From contig NZ_LOPS01000006.1 in NCBI RefSeq assembly GCF_001481295.1, positions 1 through 62,441 of the forward strand: DNA of 62,441 bases. The letters are read 5' to 3'. Below, piece after piece: positions 29,600-38,910 of the stretch (the first letter of the stretch is position 1; every line of letters starts with the position of its first letter). The notes under the pieces were generated by a model. The model had not been told where the DNA came from. It worked only from the letters and a program-made list of their open reading frames with translations, and ran no database searches. Made by a program: the position numbers and the translations under genes. The stretch comes from Candidatus Methanomethylophilus sp. 1R26. Its GTDB lineage: Archaea; Thermoplasmatota; Thermoplasmata; Methanomassiliicoccales; Methanomethylophilaceae.

Positions 29600-30883
29600 A
29601 TGGCAAACGAGGACGGGGGCTCCTGGAAGCAGCCCGAGAAATGGAAGCCGATCACCGAGGAGTACTGGATCGCCAACCGCATGTCCAAGACCGACGAGGT
29701 CAAGGACACCGTCGAGGAGATCATCAGGAACGTCCGCGAGAACGGCGACAAGGCGCTCCGCGAGTACACCCTGAAGTTCGACAAGCAGGACATCAAGGAT
29801 TTCGCGGTCTCCCGCGAGGAGATCGAGGCCGCCTACGACAAGGTCGACCAGAAGACCGTCGACGAGCTCGAGAACGCCGCCTTCAACATCGAGAGGTTCC
29901 ACAAGCTCCAGGTCCCTCCCGACTACTGGCAGACCGAAGTCGAGCCCGGGATCACCCTGGGCATCAAGAGCACCCCCCTGGAGAGGGTGGGATGCTACAT
30001 CCCCGGAGCTCGCCAGCTATCCCAGCACCGCCCTCATGACCGTGGTCGCCGCCAAGACCGCGGGCGTCGACGAGGTCGTCTGCTGCACCCCGGCCCCGGT
30101 CAAGCCCGCCGTCCTCGTCGCTCTGGACATCGCGGGATGCGACGAGATCTACACCGTGGGCGGCGCCCAGGCCATCGCGGCCATGGCCGTCGGGACCGAG
30201 AGCATCGAGAAGGTCCAGAAGATCGTCGGCCCCGGGAACAGGTTCGTCACCGAGGCCAAGATACTCCTGCAGGCCGAGGTGGGCATCGACTTCCCGGCCG
30301 GTCCCAGCGAGGCCGCCGTCCTGGCCGACTCCTCCGCCGTGCCCGAGTACGTGGCCGCCGACCTGGTGGCCCAGGGCGAGCACGGCCCGTCCTCCGCCTT
30401 TGTCCTCGTGACCGACGACCCGGAACTGCCCGACAAGGTCTGGAAGTGCATGGTCAGGCAGCTCGAGAAGGAGCCGCGCAGGGACATCATCGCCAAGGCG
30501 ATGGAGAACTCCGGCTACATCGTCTGCAAGGACATGGACCTCGCCGTCGAGACCATGAACGGCGTGGCCCCCGAGCACCTGTGCATCGAGGTCCGCGACC
30601 CCATGGACGTCCTCTCCAAGGTCAGGAACGCCGGCTCCATCTTCATCGGGCCCTACACCCCCATCGCCGCCGGCGACTACGCGTCCGGTACCAACACGTG
30701 CTCCCGACCAGCGGGTACGCCTCCGTATGCTCCGGGCTGACCGTGCAGATGTTCAGGAAGACATCCACCGTGCAGATGCTCACCAAGGAAGGCCTGGCCT
30801 CCCTGGCGCCCACTATCATGACGCTCTCCGCCGAGGAGGGCCTGCACGCCCATGGGCAGTCGGTCAGGGCCAGGAAGGTCTGA
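29600..30883 (+). CDS. hisD: histidinol dehydrogenase (two frameshifts as read)
   Basis: Zn- and NAD-dependent enzyme for the last two steps of histidine synthesis, about 427 residues. Conserved pieces include VGGAQAIAAMA, VGPGNRFVTEAK, DFPAGPSEAAVLAD, the catalytic QGEHGP, VAPEHLCIEV and the C-terminal TSGYASVCSGL. Frame breaks lie near 30008 (after VGCYIPG) and near 30705 (after YASGTNT), and single bases repair both. No other his gene is present in the window. The downstream ppk starts 2 bp after its stop, an unexpected pairing with polyphosphate metabolism. Confidence 0.93.
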   Translation: MANEDGGSWKQPEKWKPITEEYWIANRMSKTDEVKDTVEEIIRNVRENGDKALREYTLKFDKQDIKDFAVSREEIEAAYDKVDQKTVDELENAAFNIERFHKLQVPPDYWQTEVEPGITLGIKSTPLERVGCYIPGARQLSQHRPHDRGRRQDRGRRRGRLLHPGPGQARRPRRSGHRGMRRDLHRGRRPGHRGHGRRDREHREGPEDRRPREQVRHRGQDTPAGRGGHRLPGRSQRGRRPGRLLRRARVRGRRPGGPGRARPVLRLCPRDRRPGTARQGLEVHGQAAREGAAQGHHRQGDGELRLHRLQGHGPRRRDHERRGPRAPVHRGPRPHGRPLQGQERRLHLHRALHPHRRRRLRVRYQHVLPTSGYASVCSGLTVQMFRKTSTVQMLTKEGLASLAPTIMTLSAEEGLHAHGQSVRARKV

Positions 30884-30885
30884 GG

Positions 30886-32981
30886 ATGCCGAAGACGGCC
30901 GCCTCCAAGCCCGCCAAGGAGATAGACCTCTACGACAGGTCGCTCTACATCAACAGGGAGATCTCCTGCTCGAGTTCAACAGGAGATGCCTGCAGGAGGC
31001 CATGGACCCGGACGTCCCCCTGCTGGAGCGCGTCAAGTTCCTGGCGATATGCTACGGGAACATGGACGAGTTCTTCATGATCCGCATGCCGGGGCTGCTG
31101 GGGGCGGAGGTCGACCGCCTCATCAACATCGGCCCCGACGCCTACGACGACGAGGGCGCGCTCATCCGCGACATCAACTCCCGGGCGGCCGAGCTCATCG
31201 ACGGATACGAGAACGCCTGGGCCAAGCTCGAGGCCCCGCTGGCGAAGGAGGGCATCAGCATCCTCTCCATCTCTGCCGTCGACGCGAAGCAGAAGATGTG
31301 GATCGACGACTACTACTCGGAGAGGGTGCATCCCCTCCTGACCCCCCTCGCCCTCGACATCTCCCATCCGTTCCCGTTCATATCCAACAACTCGCTGAAC
31401 ATCGCCGTCAAGCTCCGCAAGGAGGACGGCGAGGTGCTCTACGCCAGGGTCAAGGTGCCGGTGGGCATCCTCCCCAGGTTCGTCAAGGTGCCCTCCGGCG
31501 GGTCGACCAAGCAGTTCGTCCTCCTCGAGAACATCATCAAGGACAACATCGGGGCCCTCTTCCCGGGCCTCGAGGTCCTCGGGGCGTACAAGTTCCGCAT
31601 CACCAGGAACGCGGACGTCAAGGTCACCGTCGACGAGGCGGTGGACCTGATGAGCGCCGTCGAGAACGCCCTCGATTCCAGGGACATCGGGTTCCCGGTG
31701 AGGATGGTCGTCGAGGAGTCCATGCCCACCGATCTCGTGTCCGTGTTCGCCAAGAACCTGAAGCTCAGGGACAGCCAGGTGACCAGGGCATCCGACAAGG
31801 GGATGCTGTTCACCGACCTCTGGGACATCGCCGGCCTGAACCTCCCGGGGCTGAAGTACAAGCCGTTCACCGGCTCGGTCCCCCAGGAGATCGCGGAATC
31901 TGCCAGCATGTTCGACGTCATCAGGCAGAAGGACTGGATCATCTTCCATCCCTACGAGACGTTCGAGACCGTCATCAGGTTCCTCAGGGAGTCCGCCGAC
32001 GACCCCAACGTGCAGTCGATCAAGATCTGCCTGTACCGCCTGGGGAAGAACTCCGAGATCATCAGGCAGCTGATGCGCGCCAAGGAGAAGGGCAAGGCCG
32101 TCTCCGTCCTGATGGAGCTGCGCGCCAAGTTCGACGAGGTCAACAACATCGCCCTGGCCAGGGAGCTCGAGAAGATCGGCGTCCACGTGGTCTACGGGCC
32201 GGTCAACCTCAAGGTGCATTCCAAGCTCCTGCAGGTGGTCAGGCTCGAGAAGGACCACCTGGTCCGCTACACCCACATGAGCTCGGGGAACTACAACGCC
32301 AACACCGCGAAGCAGTACGCCGACATCTCGTTCTTCACGGCCAACCAGGAGATCGGCGAGGACGTCGGGGAGCTCTTCAACGCCCTGACCGGGTACTTCG
32401 GGCCCAGGAAGTACAGGCATCTCCTGGTCGCCCCCCTCACCCTCAAGTCGACCCTTATCGAGATGATCAGGAACGAGGCGGAGAACATGAGAGCCGGCGG
32501 GAAGGCGTACATCGCCATGAAGGCCAACGGGCTGATCGACAGCGACATCATCGCCGAGCTCTACCGGGCCTCGATGGCCGGCGTGAAGATCGACCTCAAC
32601 ATCCGCGGCCTGTGCTGCCTCCGTCCGGGCGTGAAGGGAGTATCCGACAACATAACGGTGACCAGCATCGTGGACAGGTTCCTGGAGCACGAGAGGATCT
32701 ACTACTTCCTCAACGGCGGGGACCCCAAGATGTACATGGGCTCCTCCGACATGATGCCCAGGAACCTCATAGCCAGGGTGGAGGTCCTGTTCCCGGTACT
32801 GGACAAGGAGATGATGATCCTCATCCGCGACCGCATCCTGAAGCCGACGCTGGAGGACAACGTCAAGTCCCGCGTCCTCAGGCAGGACGGGACGTACGTC
32901 CTGCGCAGGCCGAAGCCCGGGCAGGAGAGGATGAGGTGCCAGGAATGGTTCCTCGAGAACAAGGGGGTCTGGCACGGATAA
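30886..32981 (+). CDS. ppk: polyphosphate kinase 1 (frameshifted as read)
   Basis: Reversible ATP:polyphosphate phosphotransferase, about 698 residues after repair. The N-domain motif (LYINREIS then LLEFNRRCLQEA) is split by a break near 30968. The head domain and the two PLD-like catalytic domains follow. The autophosphorylated histidine is in KVHSKLLQV near residue 446, and YTHMSSGNYN and YMGSSDMMPRN are also typical. It is co-transcribed with hisD upstream and ppx downstream. Confidence 0.93.
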
Positions 32982-32982
32982 G

Positions 32983-34809
32983 ACGGTCGGCTTCATCGAC
33001 GTGGGCACCAACTCGGTGCACATGCTGGTGGTCCGCTTCTACGACGGCTCCCTGGGGACGACCGTCTACCAGGACAAGGAGACCGTGCGCATGGGCCAGA
33101 GCCTGTACGCGCAGGGCGCCATCGACGCCGAGACCCTGGAGAAGACCAGGATCGTCATCAGGAACTTCGTCGGGGTCGCCAAGGAGTACGGGGCGTCCGA
33201 GATCGTCGCCATGGCCACCTGCGCGGCCAGGGAGGCGTCCAACCGGCAGGAGCTGGTGCACGCCATCAAGAGCGAGGGCGTGGACCTGCATGTGATCCCC
33301 GGTCTGGAGGAGGCGAGGCTCATCCGCCTGGGCGTCCTCGGGCCGGACTCGGACTGCCGGACGCTCTGCATCGATGTGGGCGGCGGGAGCACGGAGATCT
33401 CTCTGGGCGACGGGAATGGGGGCGTGTACCTCGATTCCCTGAGCCTCGGAGCGGTCAGGCTGGCCTACGGCTCCGGCATAGACCAGAGCGGCAGGGTCAC
33501 CTCCAGGCAGTACGACGCCCTCAGGAGGATCGTGGACACCGCGTCCTACCGCAGCGTCGGGAGGGTCAGGGACATGGGCTTCGACCGGGCCGTCGGCTCG
33601 TCCGGGACCATCATGGCCATCGGGGAGATGTGCGGCTCCCTCAGGGGTGACAGGGACGGCTCGTACTTCACCTACACCGAGCTGTCGTCCCTGATGAAGG
33701 ACGTCTGTTCCCGCGACGTCGGGGAGAGGCTGAAGCTCCCCAAGATGACGGCGAACCGCGCCGACATCATCGTGGGCGGCGGGGCCGTCGTCGAGGAGCT
33801 GATGTTCCTCTTCGGCATACAGAAGATGGAGGTCTCCAAGAACGGCCTCAGGGAGGGCATGCGCACGGAGTACCTGCTCGAGCACGGGCAGTCGGACTTC
33901 GACCTGCGCGGCTCGTCGGTGAACGGCCTCGTCTCCCGCTGCGGATGCGACAGGCGCCATGCCGATGCGGTCAGGAGGTACTCTCTCGCCATCTACGACC
34001 AGATGGCGGAGAAGGGGATCATCGCGGGCGATCCCCGCTTCCGCGAGCTCCTGGGATATGCGGCGGAGCTCCATGACGTGGGGGAGTTCATCAGCTACGA
34101 GAGGCACGCGGCGCACTCCTTCACGATAATAAAGAACTCCTTCCTGCCGGGGTTCGACGAGCATGAGCTCCTGCTCATGGCGCTCATGGCCAGGTTCCAC
34201 CACAGCTCCGTCCCGGGCCCCTCGTCGAAGTACTTTGCCGGCCTCGAGCCCGATGAGGCCGGGCCCCTGAGGGAATGCGCCCTGGTCCTGCGCATGGCGG
34301 ACATCCTGGACAGGAGCAGGGACCGTTCCGTGGAGTCGATAGAGATCTCCCCGGTGGGAGCGAGCGTCGTGATGCGCCTGATGTGCACCCGTGACATCAG
34401 CATGCAGCTGTGGAAGCTCAAGACCATCAGGGACGAGTTCTCCAACGTCTTCGACAGGAAGCTGCGGGTCGTGGACATAAGGGAGCCTGCGCACCGACCT
34501 TCCCCGCCGGCGGACGGCCGTTCCGGCGCCCGGGCGCGCTTTCGGACAGGAGTTAAAATATCAGAAAGGCCATCTCGGAACCATAAGTTCGGGACAGCCC
34601 CCTTGCACTTGGCGAAAGCCAGGTTGTCCCGGGCTTTGCTTTTTCTCTGCTCCGTTCCGCGGCCATGCTCTCTTTCCGGCATGCGCTGCGTTCCGGATGT
34701 TCCCGGGCATGATGCCGGTCGGCCGCCGGAAGAACGATCATCAGTTCGGCTCGATGAAATCCGAACAGCCGTCGGCCCGGCGCTCTTCCCCAGCATGCAG
34801 GCACCATGA
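32983..34809 (+). CDS. ppx: exopolyphosphatase, Ppx/GppA family
   Basis: ASKHA-fold polyphosphate hydrolase followed by an HD-like helical domain. N-terminal FIDVGTNSVHMLVV, the phosphate loop CIDVGGGSTEISLG near residue 125, GSSGTIMAIGE near residue 200 and the HD residues ELHDVGEF near residue 363 are visible. No start codon is in frame at the expected place. Adding one G at about 32979 would create ATGAAGACG, fitting an ATGA overlap with the ppk stop. Conserved sequence ends near 34490; the remaining ~105 codons are probably read-through past a lost stop and run into a hairpin at 34590. Confidence 0.85.
   Translation, partial: TVGFIDVGTNSVHMLVVRFYDGSLGTTVYQDKETVRMGQSLYAQGAIDAETLEKTRIVIRNFVGVAKEYGASEIVAMATCAAREASNRQELVHAIKSEGVDLHVIPGLEEARLIRLGVLGPDSDCRTLCIDVGGGSTEISLGDGNGGVYLDSLSLGAVRLAYGSGIDQSGRVTSRQYDALRRIVDTASYRSVGRVRDMGFDRAVGSSGTIMAIGEMCGSLRGDRDGSYFTYTELSSLMKDVCSRDVGERLKLPKMTANRADIIVGGGAVVEELMFLFGIQKMEVSKNGLREGMRTEYLLEHGQSDFDLRGSSVNGLVSRCGCDRRHADAVRRYSLAIYDQMAEKGIIAGDPRFRELLGYAAELHDVGEFISYERHAAHSFTIIKNSFLPGFDEHELLLMALMARFHHSSVPGPSSKYFAGLEPDEAGPLRECALVLRMADILDRSRDRSVESIEISPVGASVVMRLMCTRDISMQLWKLKTIRDEFSNVFDRKLRVVDIREPAHRPSPPADGRSGARARFRTGVKISERPSRNHKFGTAPLHLAKARLSRALLFLCSVPRPCSLSGMRCVPDVPGHDAGRPPEERSSVRLDEIRTAVGPALFPSMQAP
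34590..34645 (+). ncRNA. nested hairpin with GAAA tetraloop and T5, attenuator or terminator candidate
   Basis: Outer stem CGGGACA (34590-34596) pairs with TGTCCCG (34625-34631). Inner stem CTTGGC-GAAA-GCCAGG occupies 34608-34623. An alternative pairing of AAAGCC (34615-34620) with GGCTTT (34632-34637) ends just before TTTTT at about 34641. It lies after the conserved end of ppx and about 230 bp before nreA. The remainder of 34650-34867 holds nothing I can identify beyond a TATA-like stretch near 34833. Confidence 0.4.
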
Positions 34810-34867
34810 TGCACGATCATCCGCTGGGATGGCATCTTTTATCATCCGCATTGCAGTATGCGAGGGC

Positions 34868-36232
34868 ATGGGCGGTTTCTTCGACGAGATGGTGAAGGAG
34901 GAGGGCGCAGGCTCCGTGAAGTCCGGCCTCTGCGTCATATGCAAGGGCGCCCACATGCTCTGCGGCAAGGAGCGCTGCCCCCTGATGATCAAGTTTTACT
35001 CCCGCCAGAGATCGCGCCCCATCACCTCGTCCAAGGACCTGGCCGGAAGCAGCCCCCCGGGCGTCTTCATCGGCCGCTACGGCTATCCGAAGGTGGCCAT
35101 CGGCCCCCTCCTCCCCGGGGAGTTCGGCGACACCAAGGTCATGGACACCCCCGAGATGTGGATGGGGAAGTCCATCGACGATGTGGTGAGCATGAGGGAC
35201 GGGCTCGTCAGGGGCAAGTTCACCATCGACGCGAAGGACCAGAGCAAATGGGGGAAGGACGTCCTGACCGTCCAGGAGCTGTCGCTGACCAAGGACCCGG
35301 TCTCCGTGGAGGCCAAGTTCTCCGAGCGCCCCCACGGGAGGATCGTCCTCGATGACGAGATCCAGCCCTTCGGCCCGTCGGCGAAGATGGAGAGCTTCAG
35401 CAAATCCAACGGGAAATGGGAGCGGAACCTGGAGAAGGGCTACTACGACACCGACGAGAACGCCAAGTCGGCGGTGCTGGAGGCCTATTACAACGGCACC
35501 CTCATCTCCGAGATCCAGAAGGCGTTCTCGGCGGGGACGCTGGGGGTCCAGAAGAACCGCCGCTTCGTCCCCACCAGGTGGAGCATCACGGCCGTGGACG
35601 ACATCATCGGGAAGGACTACCTGTCGCGCACGCGCTGGTACCCGACCATCGACGACTACCGGGTCTACCATTTCGAGCAGCTGGACAACAGGTGGTGCAT
35701 CATCATGCTCCCGACCACCTGGCGCTTCGAGCTGATCGAGGCATGGTACCCGGACACCGCCTGGAACCCGGCCAGGTCGGGCATCCCCTCGGGCATCGGG
35801 GACAACGATATGTTCGGCAGGGGCGTCGAGATAATACACGATTCCGAGTTCTTCGACAGCAGGTGGGAGTACGCGCACATCGGCGGATGCTACTACGCTT
35901 CGAGGATGGCGGTGAACGAGCTGCTGGAGAGGGAGCACCGCTCTGCAGGCGCGGTGATCTGCAGAGAGGCCCATCCCGGTTACGTGATGCCCGTGGGCGT
36001 GTGGAATGTGAGGGAGAACGTCCGCATGGCCCTGAAGCAGGAGCCGCACCGCTTCGACAGCCTCGACGGCGCCCTGGGATACCTCTGCTCGGTCATGGAC
36101 ATACCCAGGAGGGTGTGGATCAGGAACTCGGATGTGCTCACGGACTTCCTGAGGCAGAGGAGGATCGAGGACTACTACGGGAAGAGCAAGACCGACCTGG
36201 GGCCCGATCGACGGGCGGTCACTTCCGGGTAA
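34868..36232 (+). CDS. nreA: NreA-type archaeal DNA repair protein
   Basis: 454 residues of the Nre family (DUF650/DUF651), archaeal proteins tied to repair of DNA damage through PCNA. The N-terminal zinc-finger-like CVICKG with CGKERCPLMIKFYSR near residue 22 is characteristic, as is SSPPGVFIGRYGYPKV near residue 60. The C-terminus contains QRRIEDYY near residue 435, a match to the PIP-box consensus Q-x-x-h-x-x-a-a. The start at 34868 is preceded by a TATA-like TTTTATCATC about 30 bp upstream; the open frame extends further but that part is unlike the family. Confidence 0.85.
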   Translation: MGGFFDEMVKEEGAGSVKSGLCVICKGAHMLCGKERCPLMIKFYSRQRSRPITSSKDLAGSSPPGVFIGRYGYPKVAIGPLLPGEFGDTKVMDTPEMWMGKSIDDVVSMRDGLVRGKFTIDAKDQSKWGKDVLTVQELSLTKDPVSVEAKFSERPHGRIVLDDEIQPFGPSAKMESFSKSNGKWERNLEKGYYDTDENAKSAVLEAYYNGTLISEIQKAFSAGTLGVQKNRRFVPTRWSITAVDDIIGKDYLSRTRWYPTIDDYRVYHFEQLDNRWCIIMLPTTWRFELIEAWYPDTAWNPARSGIPSGIGDNDMFGRGVEIIHDSEFFDSRWEYAHIGGCYYASRMAVNELLEREHRSAGAVICREAHPGYVMPVGVWNVRENVRMALKQEPHRFDSLDGALGYLCSVMDIPRRVWIRNSDVLTDFLRQRRIEDYYGKSKTDLGPDRRAVTSG

Positions 36233-36298
36233 GTATGTTGCGGGGCGGTTACTTCTCCGGATATAAACCCCGAAGAGCATCATGATGCCCGACGAAGA

Positions 36299-37078
36299 AT
36301 GGACCAGGCTCAGAGGAGAACATATCTTATCAAGAGGCTGCTCGCCGAAGCAGGAGAGAGTGCTGCCGTTATCCCGGAAGGCGAAGATGGGCAGAAGCGC
36401 CTGCTCAGGTCGCTGATGAACATCCGCCCCCCGGGGGCGGCGGACGGGGACTTCCTGGAGGTCCAGGACGTGTACCTGCGCAATGAGATAGAGGAAGCCG
36501 GCATCACGGACATCGCGGACCTCCGCCCGGTCTGCGGGGACCTTTACCTTTGGCAGGGGGACATCACCCGCCTGCGCTGCGGAGCCATAGTGAACGCAGC
36601 CAACAGCGGGATGACCGGCTGCTATGTGCCGTGCCACGCCTGCATCGACAACTGCATCCACACCTACGCCGGCGTGCAGCTGAGGCTGGAATGCGCCCGG
36701 CTGATGTCCGGGAAGCCTGCCGGCGAGCCTGTCGGGCAGGCTGAGATCACGAGGGCGTACAATCTGCCGTGCAGGTACGTCATCCACACGGTCGGGCCTA
36801 TGATCCGGGGATCGGTCTCCCCCGAGGACGAGCACCTCCTGGCATCGTGCTACCGCTCATGCCTGGAGCTTGCTGACGCTCATTCGGCCGGGAGCATAGC
36901 GTTCTGCTGCATCTCGACCGGCGTGTTCCGCTTCCCCAACAGGAGGGCGGCCGAGATCGCCGTGGACACCGTCAGGGCATACAAGGAAGAGACAGGGAGC
37001 GGGACCAAGGTGATCTTCTGCGTCTTCAAGGACACGGACCTGGAGATCTACCGCAGCCTTCTGGGGGCAGGGCAATGA
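36299..37078 (+). CDS. zinc-dependent macrodomain ADP-ribosylhydrolase
   Basis: 259 residues. The macrodomain starts with LYLWQGDITRL near residue 80 and has AIVNAANSGMTG, then VPCHACIDNCIHTYAG near residue 115, which carries the His/Cys zinc-binding insert of the Zn-macro class. ISTGVFRFP near residue 204 supplies the phosphate-binding loop. This class removes mono-ADP-ribose from proteins and is typically encoded beside SirTM sirtuins, exactly as here. The stop overlaps the SirTM start by 4 bp (ATGA). TATA-like GGATATAAACC lies 25-30 bp upstream. Confidence 0.86.
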   Translation: MDQAQRRTYLIKRLLAEAGESAAVIPEGEDGQKRLLRSLMNIRPPGAADGDFLEVQDVYLRNEIEEAGITDIADLRPVCGDLYLWQGDITRLRCGAIVNAANSGMTGCYVPCHACIDNCIHTYAGVQLRLECARLMSGKPAGEPVGQAEITRAYNLPCRYVIHTVGPMIRGSVSPEDEHLLASCYRSCLELADAHSAGSIAFCCISTGVFRFPNRRAAEIAVDTVRAYKEETGSGTKVIFCVFKDTDLEIYRSLLGAGQ

Positions 37079-38091
37079 TGATGCTGACCGAGCTCGAGGA
37101 GAAGGACAGCCCCGAGGGATACAGGAGGAAGATAGAGAGGCTCCGCAGCGCCCTGGAAAGCTCGGATGCCGTCGTCATCGGCGGAGGGGCCGGCCTCTCG
37201 GCTTCCGCCGGGTTCGACTACGGAGGGAAACGCTTCGAAGAGAACTTCTCGGATTTCAGGGCCAAGTACGGCATCCGCGACATGTACAGCGGCGGGTTCT
37301 ACCCGTTCCCGACGCAGGAGGAGTACTGGGCCTGGTGGAGCCGCTTCATATGCATCAACCGTTACGACACCGCTCCCGGGAAGCCGTACACCGATCTCCT
37401 GGAACTGGTGAAGGGCAGGGACTACTTCGTCCTGACCACCAATGTGGACCACCAGTTCCAGCTGGCCGGTTTCGATAAGAAGAGGCTGTTCTACACCCAG
37501 GGCGACTATGGGCTCTTCCAGTGCAGCGTCCCCTGCACGCAGGAGACGTACGATGACGAGGCCGCCGTGCGCAGGATGGCCGCCGAGCAGAAGGACATGC
37601 GCATACCCTCGGAGCTCATCCCCTGCTGTCCCAGATGCGGGAGGCGGATGGTCCCCAATCTCCGCGTCGACGGCAGGTTCGTGCAGGACAGAGGGTGGTA
37701 CGAGGCATCCGGCAGATATCGTGAATTCCTCGACAGGGCGGACGGCAAGCGCGTCCTCTTTATGGAGCTCGGCGTCGGAGGGAACACGCCCGGGATAATC
37801 AAGATCCCGTTCCTGAAGATGACTGCGGACAACAGCAATGCGGTATACTCCTGCGTGAACCTCGGGGAGGCGTACACCGGGAAGGGGATCGAGGAGAGGT
37901 CCATCGTCCTGAACGCCGATATCGGTGCGGTCCTCCGCGATGTCCTTGCATCGGAGCGACGGAAGCGACGGAAATACCATTTACCGCGCCTCCCATGGGA
38001 GAGGCGTGAAGGATTGGTTCGGGACGGAGGACGGAGGCGGCACCCGCCTGCCGGAGTTCCAGAACAGGGACAGGTGGGACGGCGTTTATGA
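37075..38091 (+). CDS. SirTM-class (class M) sirtuin, protein ADP-ribosyltransferase
   Basis: Sirtuin-fold enzyme that in characterised bacteria and fungi mono-ADP-ribosylates a partner protein using NAD. The NAD-binding GGGAGLSASAGFDYGG lies near residue 38. Class M hallmarks follow: DMYSGGFYPF, WAWWSRF, TTNVDHQFQ and YTQGDYGLFQCS, where deacetylase sirtuins have an HG catalytic pair. A zinc pair CCPRCG lies near residue 183. Conserved sequence ends near 37945. The frame runs on to 38091 over the radical SAM gene, and another frame would stop at 38009 with a GTGA overlap. No GcvH-L, LplA2 or other known partner gene is adjacent. Confidence 0.86.
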   Translation: MMMLTELEEKDSPEGYRRKIERLRSALESSDAVVIGGGAGLSASAGFDYGGKRFEENFSDFRAKYGIRDMYSGGFYPFPTQEEYWAWWSRFICINRYDTAPGKPYTDLLELVKGRDYFVLTTNVDHQFQLAGFDKKRLFYTQGDYGLFQCSVPCTQETYDDEAAVRRMAAEQKDMRIPSELIPCCPRCGRRMVPNLRVDGRFVQDRGWYEASGRYREFLDRADGKRVLFMELGVGGNTPGIIKIPFLKMTADNSNAVYSCVNLGEAYTGKGIEERSIVLNADIGAVLRDVLASERRKRRKYHLPRLPWERREGLVRDGGRRRHPPAGVPEQGQVGRRL

Positions 38092-38856
38092 GACGGTGAC
38101 CTGCAGGCGCGCCCTCTCGCCCTCCGGGCTCCCCGGGATCGACTACGCCCTCAATCCCTACGGGGGCTGCGAGCACGGCTGCGTCTACTGCTACGCCCCC
38201 GAGGTCACCCATTCGCCCTGGGACACCTGGAGGGTGGTCAGGGTGAGGGTCAACATAGCGGACCGCCTGGCGGCCGAACTCCCCGGGCTCAGCGGGACGG
38301 TGGGGATCGGCACGGTCACCGACCCGTACCAGGGGGCGGAGGCGAGGTTCATGCTGACGAGGAAGTGCCTCGAGGTCCTGAGTTCCAGGAGGTTCCCCGT
38401 CCATGTGCACACCAAATCCGACCTCGTCCTCAGGGACGTGATCTGCTCTCCGGGATGAAGTGCATAGTCGGGGTGACGGTCACCGGGCTGGACGAGAGGG
38501 GCTCGAAGATCCTCGAACCGGGGGCCCCTATGCCGGAGGCCCGCCTAAGGGCGATAAGGGGTCTCGCCGACGCCGGCATCCGCGTCTATGCTCTCATAGG
38601 CCCCGTCCTGGACCGCCTGGAGGGCCAGGAGGAGGAGTTCTGCGATGCCGTGGCCACCGCCGGGGCGAAGGAGGCGGTGTTGGACCGCCTCAATCCCAGG
38701 ACCGAACTCTCCGCCCGCCTGGCCAGGATGGGCGTGTCCGGCTCCGCCGCGGCCCTCGGGAAGATAAGGGACGGTCTGGAGGCGCGCGGCATCTCCGTCA
38801 GCGACGCCTTCCAGCGCTCCCGCCGATCCCCGTGTTATCAACCGGGGGTTACATAG
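38006..38856 (+). CDS. radical SAM protein, SPL-like family (frameshifted as read)
   Basis: About 280 residues after repair. The radical SAM cluster motif CEHGCVYCYAPE lies near residue 53, with an upstream ALSPSGLPGIDYALNPYGG typical of the Rv2578c/spore-photolyase-like group. The frame breaks near 38440, after SDLVLRD, and resumes as LLSGMKCIVGVTVTGLDE. A GTG at 38006 is used because upstream sequence is unlike the family. Reaction and substrate are unknown. The position downstream of the ADP-ribosylation pair suggests shared transcription. Confidence 0.75.
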
Positions 38857-38890
38857 ATGTATTTTTATAGAAGAATAAAATAACCGATAT
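38857..38890 (+). promoter_or_regulatory. thermosome promoter
   Basis: AT-rich stretch containing TATTTTTATAG and AATAAAATAA between the radical SAM stop and the chaperonin ATG at 38911. The second lies about 30 bp before the start, consistent with a TATA box and a short leader. Confidence 0.5.
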
Positions 38891-38910
38891 CCAGCAAACG
38901 GAGAGTTCAC

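Noticed and set aside
29600-30883. Programmed frameshifting or gene decay in hisD and similar genes
   Set aside because: Breaks are scattered over many unrelated essential genes and lack a common slippery motif, so sequencing indels explain them better.
30945-33023. A 692-codon minus-strand frame
   Set aside because: It is the antisense shadow of ppk in GC-rich DNA. The plus-strand product is clearly polyphosphate kinase.
34817-36835. A 672-codon minus-strand frame
   Set aside because: It is antisense to nreA and the macrodomain gene, both firmly recognised. It has no motif.
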